In this document: positions 1-5,298 of the stretch, piece by piece
How positions within the stretch are numbered: the first letter of the stretch is position 1
How the letters are laid out: every line of letters starts with the position of its first letter
Origin: CAZWLD01 sp964634685
GTDB taxonomy: Bacteria; Bacillota_I; Bacilli_A; Acholeplasmatales; JAEDCM01
Direction of reading: 5' to 3'
Length of the DNA: 5,298 bases
NCBI GenBank assembly: GCA_964634685.1
Contig: CAZWLD010000060.1
Coordinates: 1 to 5,298, forward strand
The notes under the pieces: generated by a model
What the model was told of the DNA's origin: nothing
What the model saw: only the letters and a program-made list of their open reading frames with translations
The model's database searches: none
Made by a program: the position numbers and the translations under genes

Positions 1-421
1 CATTCATTGAATCACTATCCATAACCTTACCAAAGGCCGCATATTCACCATCTAGATGAGGCGTATCAACTGAACAAATGAAAAATTGACTTGATGCGGA
101 ATCCTTGATATTAGTTCTTGCCATTGAAATAACTCCGGCTGTGTGTAATAAATCATTAGGAACTCCATTAGCCGAAAATTCACCTTTAATTGATGGTACA
201 CTTTCCTTTTCATATAAAGAGTCATCTAAAACATAATAACCGCCGGTTTGAATCATAAAATTTTTAATAATTCGATGGAAAACAACGCCATCATAATATT
301 TTCTATCAACAAGACTTAAAAAATTTTTGACTGTGATTGGTGCTTTATCTGGATAAAGCTCGAGATCAATTTTACCTTCATGATCTCCGTATGTTACATA
401 AATTCTAATTTGTGGATTCAT
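1..421 (-). CDS. Cyclophilin-type peptidyl-prolyl cis-trans isomerase (3' end missing)
   Basis: This gene encodes a cyclophilin, which catalyses cis-trans isomerisation of Xaa-Pro bonds and helps protein folding. The start is ATG at 421-419, and the visible 140 codons run off the low-coordinate edge. Cyclophilins are usually about 160-190 residues, so some 20-50 residues are missing. I translated it by hand. Diagnostic motifs are FHRIIKNFMIQTGG (about 48-61, catalytic Arg at 50, pocket Phe at 55 and Gln at 58), IKGEFSANGV (78-87), HTAGVISMART (93-103), SASSQFFI (108-115) and HLDGEYAAFGKV (122-133). The pocket Trp of eukaryotic cyclophilin A is His here, as is common in bacteria. No signal peptide is seen, so it is probably cytoplasmic. 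AAGGAG at 434-429 lies 7 nt before the start. The ATG overlaps the macrodomain stop as ATGA, implying translational coupling in the operon. The family call is very secure; the client proteins are unknown. Confidence 0.96.
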   Translation of the reverse strand, partial: MNPQIRIYVTYGDHEGKIDLELYPDKAPITVKNFLSLVDRKYYDGVVFHRIIKNFMIQTGGYYVLDDSLYEKESVPSIKGEFSANGVPNDLLHTAGVISMARTNIKDSASSQFFICSVDTPHLDGEYAAFGKVMDSDSMN

Positions 422-927
422 TTTTCTTCTCCTTCTAATATTTTTAAAGTATTTGAATAAACCTCGTATTCCTCATCTTGAAAACAATACATATAGCATT
501 CCTTTAAGCTTTGGGGCTCGAAATCGATAATTGTTTTTAAGGCAATCATTGCGGCCTTATCTAATGGATATCCATAAATGCCAGTGGATATTGAACAAAA
601 GGCAATGCTTTCTAAATTATTAACATCAGCTAATACTAAGCTATTACGATAGGCACTTGCTAGAGTCTTCGCATCATCATCAGAGCGATAAATAGGCCCA
701 ACCGCATGAATGATATGACGGGCATTAAGCTCATAGCCGTTAGTCATTACCGCATGCCCAGTAGGACAATGGCCAATGGCATCGCATTCCTCGGTTAATC
801 TTCCCCTTGCTTGATAAAATATTGCCCCACAAACGCCGCCACCTTGAATTAAGCCTTGATTAGCTGCATTGACGATGCAATCACAATCGGCATAAACGAC
901 GCTTCCTCTTTTAATTGTAATTTTCAA
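418..927 (-). CDS. Macrodomain protein, MacroD/YmdB-like (ADP-ribose binding, putative deacylase/hydrolase)
   Basis: This is a 169-residue single-domain macro protein with no signal peptide or membrane segment. The family binds ADP-ribose; MacroD/YmdB members hydrolyse O-acetyl-ADP-ribose and remove mono-ADP-ribose from acidic residues. Visible motifs are IVNAAN (18-23, adenine/ribose-binding Asn region), GGGVCGAIF (29-37, loop 1), CPTGHAV (54-60), HAVGP (74-78) and the phosphate loop SISTGIYGYP (112-121). The length matches E. coli YmdB closely. The oddity is in loop 1: YmdB/MacroD have GGGVDGAIH with a catalytic Asp, while this protein has Cys33 at that position and Phe37 in place of His. 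Activity is therefore uncertain although the binding fold is clear. The protein is Cys-rich (eight Cys). The start is TTG at 927-925, chosen because AGGAG (940-936) sits 8 nt upstream. It lies 11 nt after the permease stop, and its TGA overlaps the cyclophilin ATG. Confidence 0.93.
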   Translation of the reverse strand: MKITIKRGSVVYADCDCIVNAANQGLIQGGGVCGAIFYQARGRLTEECDAIGHCPTGHAVMTNGYELNARHIIHAVGPIYRSDDDAKTLASAYRNSLVLADVNNLESIAFCSISTGIYGYPLDKAAMIALKTIIDFEPQSLKECYMYCFQDEEYEVYSNTLKILEGEEK

Positions 928-935
928 AATCTCAA

Positions 936-940
936 CTCCT
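936..940 (-). promoter_or_regulatory. Ribosome binding site for the macrodomain TTG start
   Basis: On the minus strand AGGAG occupies 940-936, 8 nt before TTG at 927. It shares bases with the TAG stop of the permease (941-939), so termination of the permease and initiation of the macrodomain gene are physically adjacent. No ATG or GTG in frame has a comparable site, which fixes TTG as the start. Confidence 0.8.
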
Positions 941-3326
941 ATTCAATTGATTTTAAAGATTCAACCATTTTAATATTCTTAATCTTTGGAATAAAGATAA
1001 CAAAGACAATTCCAATAAAGACTAAGCTTAATAATCCAACATATAAATAATTTATTCCTTGAACGTGATACGGAAAATATAAACCAGGACTAGAAATCTT
1101 ATTCATAATAAAGTAATTTAAGAAAGGACCTAATAATCCTCCAAATACAAGACCCATCAAGCTCATAATAAAGATTTCTCGATATATATATGAACAAACC
1201 TCTATTCGATAATACCCTAAAACCTTAAGAGTCGCAATCTCTCTGATCCTCTCATTAACATTAATATTTGTAAGATTATAAATAACAATGACAGCTAAGA
1301 GCATTGAAGCACCAACAACGACAAAAACAATTAATCCTAAGCCTGAAGATAAAGAACTATAAACATCCTTTTCATCAACTAAATCACTATAGGAAATGAC
1401 ATTATTATCCTCCGATATTTTTTCCAAAAAGCTCTTTTTTAAACCATTATCATTAATTTTTACAAAGGCACTATTATATGAAATATCCTCTTTATAAACA
1501 TACAAATAATTGTTTATATAATTTTCACAGAAATCTTCAATTACATATTCTTTTTCAATTCCATCAATCGTAACTTTAATGGAATCACCCTTTTTTAATC
1601 CGAGCTCCTCTTGCATTTGGATAGTTGTGATTACTTTCGTTTTAGTAATATCAAGCTTTTGATTTTGACGATTATAAAGATTTATAAATCCATCGATATT
1701 TTTATCGACATAATAAATATTTAAATCAAAGCCTTCACACTCTCCACTCTCTTCATAAAAGAAGAGTTTTTCTTGAATCTCTGGATAATCAAAAATATTA
1801 TAGTCATTAATATTAACCTTAACATCATAGGTAAAAAGCTTATCATATTGAGTCTTCGATAATCCAGCAACCGCATCAGAAATACCTAATGCGACGATTA
1901 ATAAACCGACACAACCACCAATCCCAACAATCATCATAATTAAATTTTTCTTAAAGCGGAAAATATTTCGGAGTGTTGATTTATATTTAAATTTTAACCT
2001 TCGCCAAAGAAAAGGTATTCTTTCTAGTAATATTTTCGCACCTTCCTTCGGCATAGCTGGAACTAATAATTCACTTGGCTTTAGCTTTACCTCCTTAGAA
2101 ACAGTTATAAAAGTAATAAAAGCAATCAAGACAATCATTAAAACAATATAAATAAAAATCATTACTGGGTCAAAAGTAAAAGCTATTCTCGGTAAATAGA
2201 ATAAAACCTTATATCCTCCATAAATAACATAAGGAAGAATAAAAATTCCCGTTGCGATAGCTAATATTCCACCAATTAAGCTAAAGATAACAGCATATGA
2301 AACATATTTTAAAATAATTGATGATTTACTATATCCTAATGATTTTAAGGTACCGATGCTTGATCTTTCTTCCTTCACTAATCTTGTTAGGGTTGTTAAG
2401 GATATTAATCCAGCAATCAAATAGAAAAAGATTGGAAAGATAACAGCTATATTATCAACTTTATTTGAAAAGATAGAAAACATTGAATAGCTTTTATTTT
2501 TATCAAGAGATAAATAATATAATGAACAATCAATATTCTCTTCCATATACAGATAAGCTTGAGTTTCCGCCAATTCAGATGGAACCCCGTTTTCAATCAT
2601 TTCTTCTTTAATTGAAGATAAAACTTCATTTTTTCGATCTTCATTAAAATTACTTAAATCTAATTTATCCGCATAATTATCAACACAATCTAAATATTCA
2701 TCTGTAAAATATTTTTCCTTGATATCTAGCTTAACGGCAATATCAGTATAAACTGGTATTTCAACATATTTAATATCCGTATAAATAATTAAATTAAAGC
2801 TTGAATTATTTGTCGCTATTTCATTTTGCTTTGTATAATACAAAGGAGAAGATACAATTCCAACAACTTGATAGGTGTTTTCATCAAAAGCTATTTTTTG
2901 TCCAATTTTATAATTTCCAATATTCGCTATAACGCATTCTTTATTATTTAACGGCATTCTTCCTTCTTCGACTTTAAGTTTATTAATATCATAAGATAAA
3001 TCATCAATAATCATTCTTGAGCTAATTTTTAAACCATCAATATAGGCATAATCATCTCTTTCATAATACATTTTCGCATCAATAACACCATCACATGCTT
3101 TAATATTTTCTAATGATTTATCATTAAATCCAATTTGACTTTTGATAATTAAATCCGATACGATATTTTCGGAATAGTAGTTACCTACGCTCTTTTTTAA
3201 AACTGGAGTTGAAGATTGAAGACCAACTAAAAAACCACAACCTAAGGTCACTATCGCAATGATTGTAATAAATCGGCTAATATTTTTAGAAACATCACGT
3301 AAAGCTGATTTCAAAAAAGTCTTCAT
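939..3326 (-). CDS. ABC transporter permease, FtsX/MacB type with two FtsX modules
   Basis: This is the membrane subunit of a LolD/MacB-type ABC system, 795 residues from the ATG at 3326. It has two repeated modules. Module 1: TM1 (about 19-38), an extracytoplasmic domain (about 40-290), TM2 (294-315), the cytoplasmic coupling stretch KEERSSIGTLKSLGY, TM3 (341-367) and TM4 (385-408). A basic linker with ILLERIPFLWRRL and TLRNIFRFKKN follows, typical of large Firmicutes FtsX-like permeases. Module 2: TM5 (462-483), extracytoplasmic domain (487-660), TM6 (663-684), NERIREIATLKVLGY, TM7 (715-740) and TM8 (760-780). I see no long coiled coil, unlike family members of about 1,100 residues. Substrate is unknown; relatives handle antimicrobial peptides or lipids, or act by mechanotransmission. 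A GTG at 3335 would add three residues and overlap the ATPase; I prefer the ATG, 2 nt after the ATPase stop with GAGTGG 5 nt upstream. Six Cys lie in the outer domains. Confidence 0.94.
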   Translation of the reverse strand: MKTFLKSALRDVSKNISRFITIIAIVTLGCGFLVGLQSSTPVLKKSVGNYYSENIVSDLIIKSQIGFNDKSLENIKACDGVIDAKMYYERDDYAYIDGLKISSRMIIDDLSYDINKLKVEEGRMPLNNKECVIANIGNYKIGQKIAFDENTYQVVGIVSSPLYYTKQNEIATNNSSFNLIIYTDIKYVEIPVYTDIAVKLDIKEKYFTDEYLDCVDNYADKLDLSNFNEDRKNEVLSSIKEEMIENGVPSELAETQAYLYMEENIDCSLYYLSLDKNKSYSMFSIFSNKVDNIAVIFPIFFYLIAGLISLTTLTRLVKEERSSIGTLKSLGYSKSSIILKYVSYAVIFSLIGGILAIATGIFILPYVIYGGYKVLFYLPRIAFTFDPVMIFIYIVLMIVLIAFITFITVSKEVKLKPSELLVPAMPKEGAKILLERIPFLWRRLKFKYKSTLRNIFRFKKNLIMMIVGIGGCVGLLIVALGISDAVAGLSKTQYDKLFTYDVKVNINDYNIFDYPEIQEKLFFYEESGECEGFDLNIYYVDKNIDGFINLYNRQNQKLDITKTKVITTIQMQEELGLKKGDSIKVTIDGIEKEYVIEDFCENYINNYLYVYKEDISYNSAFVKINDNGLKKSFLEKISEDNNVISYSDLVDEKDVYSSLSSGLGLIVFVVVGASMLLAVIVIYNLTNINVNERIREIATLKVLGYYRIEVCSYIYREIFIMSLMGLVFGGLLGPFLNYFIMNKISSPGLYFPYHVQGINYLYVGLLSLVFIGIVFVIFIPKIKNIKMVESLKSIE

Positions 3327-3328
3327 AA

Positions 3329-4030
3329 TTACCACTCAATTTCTTCAATTGGAAGAGGATTATCATTATAATAATCTCTTACAATTTTTCCGCTTTTTAA
3401 TTCAATGACATGACTAGCCATTTGCGCAATAGCTTGGTTGTGCGTTATAATAATAACCGTTTTATTATGAAGCTTTTTTGTATCATCTAAGAGCTTTAAA
3501 ATCATTTTTCCTGTATTATAGTCTAAGGCTCCAGTTGGCTCATCACATAAAAGAATTTTCGGATTTTTAGCAATAGCCCGAGCAATTGATACTCGTTGTT
3601 GTTCTCCTCCGGATAATTGGGATGGAAAATTATTCATTCTTTCTGATAATTGAACAGCCTCAAGAGCTTCCTTTGAATCCATTGGATTTTTACAAATTTC
3701 ACTAGCAATATCAATATTCTCCAAAGCTGTTAGATTAGGCATTAAATTATAAAATTGAAAAACAAAGCCGACATCACTTCGTCTGTATTTTGTTAAGCCT
3801 TTTTCATTGAGCTTTGTTATATCTAATCCATCGACAATAACTGAACCACTATCACAGGTGTCCATTCCCCCTAAAATATTTAATATTGTGGTCTTTCCGG
3901 CACCTGAGGCGCCTAAAATAACACACATCTCTCCCTTTTCAACCTTAAAAGACACATCATCTGTCGCTTTGATGATATTATCACCCATATGATATGCTTT
4001 TGTCACATTAATAAATTCAACATAGGCCAA
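3329..4030 (-). CDS. ABC transporter ATP-binding protein, LolD/MacB type
   Basis: This is the cytoplasmic ATPase that powers the adjacent FtsX-type permease. With the TTG start at 4030 it has 233 residues, the normal length for this family. All ABC motifs are intact: Walker A GASGAGKTT (about 40-48), Q-loop VFQFYNL (90-96), signature LSGGEQQ (139-145), Walker B ILLCDEPTG (159-167), D-loop ALD (168-170) and the switch His in IITHN (194-198). The family-typical N-terminus, aYVEFINVTKAY with Met initiating, supports this start. GTG at 4039 would add three residues but lies inside the Shine-Dalgarno sequence GAGGTGAT (4042-4035), which is well placed for TTG at 4030. The gene is first in a four-gene operon, 2 nt from the permease start. 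The substrate cannot be read from the ATPase. Confidence 0.96.
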   Translation of the reverse strand: MAYVEFINVTKAYHMGDNIIKATDDVSFKVEKGEMCVILGASGAGKTTILNILGGMDTCDSGSVIVDGLDITKLNEKGLTKYRRSDVGFVFQFYNLMPNLTALENIDIASEICKNPMDSKEALEAVQLSERMNNFPSQLSGGEQQRVSIARAIAKNPKILLCDEPTGALDYNTGKMILKLLDDTKKLHNKTVIIITHNQAIAQMASHVIELKSGKIVRDYYNDNPLPIEEIEW

Positions 4031-4034
4031 AGTA

Positions 4035-4042
4035 ATCACCTC
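4035..4042 (-). promoter_or_regulatory. Strong Shine-Dalgarno that decides the ATPase start
   Basis: GAGGTGAT on the minus strand (4042-4035) is complementary to the AUCACCUC of the 16S rRNA 3' end. From GAGG to TTG at 4030 there are 8 nt, a normal distance. The GTG of the longest open frame (4039-4037) lies inside this site and so is unlikely to be the initiator. Confidence 0.75.
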
Positions 4043-4045
4043 AAT

Positions 4046-4084
4046 TTAATTATAAACTAAATTTATGTGAAAATTAATTATAAA
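4046..4084 (-). promoter_or_regulatory. Candidate promoter region of the ABC-macrodomain-cyclophilin operon, with an 11-bp direct repeat
   Basis: The spacer between the upstream terminator and the ATPase holds two perfect TATAAT hexamers on the minus strand, at 4082-4077 and 4054-4049. Each is part of TTTATAATTAA, repeated exactly at 4084-4074 and 4056-4046, 28 nt apart. TTAATT lies 17 nt upstream of the proximal hexamer, a poor -35. If the proximal site is used, transcription would start at about 4042 and the SD would sit at the very 5' end of the mRNA. The distal site would give a more usual leader of about 40 nt, but its -35 would fall in the terminator T-tract. The region is so AT-rich that TATAAT can occur by chance. 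Confidence 0.5.
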
Positions 4085-4095
4085 TCTATTTCTTT

Positions 4096-4122
4096 AAAAA
4101 AAAATTCTCACAAGCGTGAGAA
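4096..4122 (-). terminator. Intrinsic terminator after the six-TM gene pair
   Basis: On the minus strand a perfect 7-bp stem TTCTCAC/GTGAGAA (4122-4116 with 4111-4105) closes a GCTT loop (4115-4112) and is followed by nine T's (4104-4096). It begins 6 nt after the TAA stop of the preceding gene, as expected for a Rho-independent terminator. Plus-strand T's at 4125-4130 could make it work both ways, but no plus-strand gene enters it. It separates the two transcription units. Confidence 0.85.
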
Positions 4123-4128
4123 AATTTT

Positions 4129-4728
4129 TTATTCTTCAGTATTTTCTTTATTTTCTTTATTTTCAACAGCTTCAGGCTCTTTCTTTGCAAATAAATCATT
4201 CGCAAAATATACAACTGAGCTTAGGAAAATAGCCAAGAAAGAAACAGAACCTAAAAATTGAATTAAGATTTCATTAACTACAGTTGTGCTCGCGAATTCA
4301 TCAAGTGTACTCGACGCAATCATATTAACATCAAAATATTGAAATGCCTCAAATGAATATAAAGACACAACGACTAAAGCAATAATTGAAGCCCATTTTT
4401 TATCCTTGAAAATTATACAAACAATCAATAAAGCAAAGATTAAGAAAGTAAACATATTTTCATAAATATTTGTGAAAATACCATTTGTATAATATTTTGA
4501 TAAGAAATAGATATTAACTGATAAATTAACAATTAATAATGCTTTCAAATTCTTTTTTAATAAAGCTAATACTAATAAAATAATTTGAATTGCTAATAAA
4601 ACTAAAGCTTCATAGCGGAAAATATTAACGACTTCATCATTAATAATTGCCGCAAATATCAAAGAAGCAATTGCAATTACCTCTAAAACAATAAAAGATA
4701 CAAAACAAAATAAATTATTCTTCTTCAT
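4129..4728 (-). CDS. Hypothetical polytopic membrane protein, about six TM segments, acidic C-tail
   Basis: I do not recognise this 199-residue protein. It is very hydrophobic, with predicted membrane segments at about 7-29, 38-57, 60-77, 91-107, 112-130 and 155-177. The fifth is the least certain. A charged, low-complexity tail follows (about 182-199), rich in Glu with two adjacent ENK units (ENKENKEN) and ending TEE. By the positive-inside rule, Lys clusters at the N-terminus (MKKNN), between segments 2 and 3 (KKNLK), after segment 4 (KDKK) and at 182-183 suggest a cytoplasmic tail. No catalytic or transporter motif is visible. The start is ATG at 4728 because GGAGG (4739-4735) lies 6 nt upstream; an in-frame GTG-type start at 4764 would add 12 residues inside the previous gene and lacks support. 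It overlaps the preceding gene by 14 nt and ends at a terminator, so it is last in its unit. Confidence 0.82.
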   Translation of the reverse strand: MKKNNLFCFVSFIVLEVIAIASLIFAAIINDEVVNIFRYEALVLLAIQIILLVLALLKKNLKALLIVNLSVNIYFLSKYYTNGIFTNIYENMFTFLIFALLIVCIIFKDKKWASIIALVVVSLYSFEAFQYFDVNMIASSTLDEFASTTVVNEILIQFLGSVSFLAIFLSSVVYFANDLFAKKEPEAVENKENKENTEE

Positions 4729-5239
4729 TTTCTTCCTCCGATTTAAAATATAATCCGCCCACAAAGGCTAATAATAGAAATAATTGAATAAAGCCCATTC
4801 TAGAAGATGCAAAAACCAACAAAATAGCATTACATCCAAAAATTGCTAAAATCACCAATTCAAAAAATTGATATTTCTTATTTTTTAAACCTAAATAATA
4901 AAATACTGCTCCTACAACCGCTAACGCAATCCATAGAATATTCGATACTCTATTTGTAAAGATAATTTGATCAAGGCTTGTTGTAAAGGTATTACTAAAG
5001 ACAATTGAAATAAAAAACAATAAAGCTGAAATTAATAAATCACTGGCCTTTAGTTTATTTGCCAAAGCTTTTATTAAAACAAAAATTGCTGAAGCTAAAA
5101 ATAAGCCATAATAAATCAAATAATAAAATGATGCTGCATTCACATTTGAGGTAAATAAATCAACTATCAATAATCCACAATAGAAAATAACCACAATTGA
5201 TAAAGCAGTTACAATTTTATCATAATACTTTTTTATCAT
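4715..5239 (-). CDS. Hypothetical polytopic membrane protein, six TM segments, acidic C-terminus
   Basis: This 174-residue protein has no family I can name. Predicted membrane segments lie at about 9-29, 36-58, 66-84, 100-117, 125-144 and 149-165, with short loops. It ends in SEEENEEE. Basic residues at the N-terminus (MIKKYYDK), at 57-64 (KALANKLK) and at 119-122 (KNKK) fit a cytoplasmic N-terminus. No signal peptidase site, catalytic motif or known transporter signature is seen. The start is ATG at 5239, with AGGAAA (5249-5244) just upstream. A TTG at 5260 would add seven residues but has no better ribosome site. The last codons overlap the start of the next membrane-protein gene by 14 nt and contain its Shine-Dalgarno, so the two are co-translated. 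Size, topology and tail resemble that neighbour, which suggests partners or distant paralogues; that is inference only. Confidence 0.8.
   Translation of the reverse strand: MIKKYYDKIVTALSIVVIFYCGLLIVDLFTSNVNAASFYYLIYYGLFLASAIFVLIKALANKLKASDLLISALLFFISIVFSNTFTTSLDQIIFTNRVSNILWIALAVVGAVFYYLGLKNKKYQFFELVILAIFGCNAILLVFASSRMGFIQLFLLLAFVGGLYFKSEEENEEE
4735..4739 (-). promoter_or_regulatory. Ribosome binding site for the second six-TM gene
   Basis: GGAGG at 4739-4735 lies 6 nt before ATG at 4728 and inside the final codons of the upstream gene. It identifies the ATG, not the earlier in-frame codon at 4764, as the start. The Glu-rich end of the upstream protein is encoded by this same purine-rich stretch. 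Confidence 0.8.
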
Positions 5240-5272
5240 TATATTTCCTAGTATAATCAAATTGTACTTAAG

Positions 5273-5278
5273 ATTATA
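5273..5278 (-). promoter_or_regulatory. Candidate -10 box for the six-TM gene pair
   Basis: A perfect TATAAT on the minus strand (5278-5273) lies 33 nt before the ATG at 5239, giving a predicted leader of about 27 nt. The -35 would fall at about 5296-5301, at or beyond the window edge, so it cannot be judged. A weaker TATACT lies nearer the gene. I see nothing else in the remaining bases up to 5298. Confidence 0.45.
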
Positions 5279-5298
5279 CAGTATCCTTCCTTAGGGTT

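Noticed and set aside
418..421. Possible use of TGA as Trp (Mycoplasma code), which would extend the macrodomain protein
   Set aside because: The TGA forms a standard ATGA stop-start overlap with a well-placed cyclophilin start, the macrodomain already has its full family length, and Trp is TGG elsewhere.
856..1050. Plus-strand open frame of 64 codons
   Set aside because: It is antisense to the macrodomain and permease genes, has no family signal, and its reading follows from the minus-strand coding sequence.
1749..1771. Plus-strand hairpin CTCTTC/GAAGAG followed by five T's, resembling a terminator
   Set aside because: It lies inside the permease coding region on the opposite strand, the stem is only 6 bp, and no plus-strand transcript is expected. 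It fits the codons of an acidic stretch.
3807..3992. Plus-strand open frame of 61 codons
   Set aside because: It lies wholly antisense to the ATPase Walker A region, where conserved minus-strand codons explain the open frame.
4067..4261. Plus-strand open frame of 64 codons
   Set aside because: It reads through the terminator hairpin and antisense to the tail of the membrane protein; it is low-complexity Ser/Lys/Phe sequence with no convincing ribosome site.
5279..5298. GC-richer edge with a CCTTAGG near-palindrome, possible terminator of an upstream gene
   Set aside because: Only 20 bases are visible, with no complete stem or T-tract, so nothing can be called.

Overview
The window is AT-rich (GC about one third or less by eye) and every supportable gene lies on the minus strand, so it reads from high to low coordinates. 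All Trp codons I checked are TGG, and TGA serves as the stop of the macrodomain gene, so the standard bacterial code (table 11) fits and the Mycoplasma/Spiroplasma code does not. AT-richness, strong AGGAG-type ribosome binding sites, TTG starts, short gaps and overlaps, and the Firmicutes-style ABC permease and cyclophilin suggest a low-GC Bacillota/Mycoplasmatota-type bacterium (Bacilli, Erysipelotrichia or Acholeplasma-like). I cannot place it more exactly.

First unit (about 5278 to 4096): a promoter-like TATAAT at 5278-5273 precedes two small genes for polytopic membrane proteins (5239-4715 and 4728-4129). They overlap by 14 nt. Each has about six predicted membrane segments and an acidic C-terminal tail, and I recognise no family for either. 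A hairpin followed by nine U's (4122-4096) directly after the second stop closes the unit.

Second unit (4095 to beyond position 1): a short AT-rich spacer with two TATAAT hexamers set in an 11-bp direct repeat precedes four tightly packed genes. These are an ABC ATPase of the LolD/MacB type (4030-3329), an FtsX/MacB-type permease with two FtsX modules (3326-939), a MacroD/YmdB-like macrodomain protein (927-418), and a cyclophilin-type peptidyl-prolyl isomerase (421 to the window edge, 3' end missing). The gaps are 2 nt, 11 nt and an ATGA overlap, so this is almost certainly one operon. ATPase and permease form the transporter; the macrodomain and cyclophilin are likely cytoplasmic and co-expressed, with no obvious functional tie.

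Most of the content is ordinary. The points worth a second look are the macrodomain's Asp-to-Cys change in the glycine-rich catalytic loop, the unrecognised pair of six-TM proteins, the macrodomain-cyclophilin coupling behind an ABC exporter, and several starts that should be moved from the longest open frame. I found no CRISPR array, mobile element, tRNA or rRNA.
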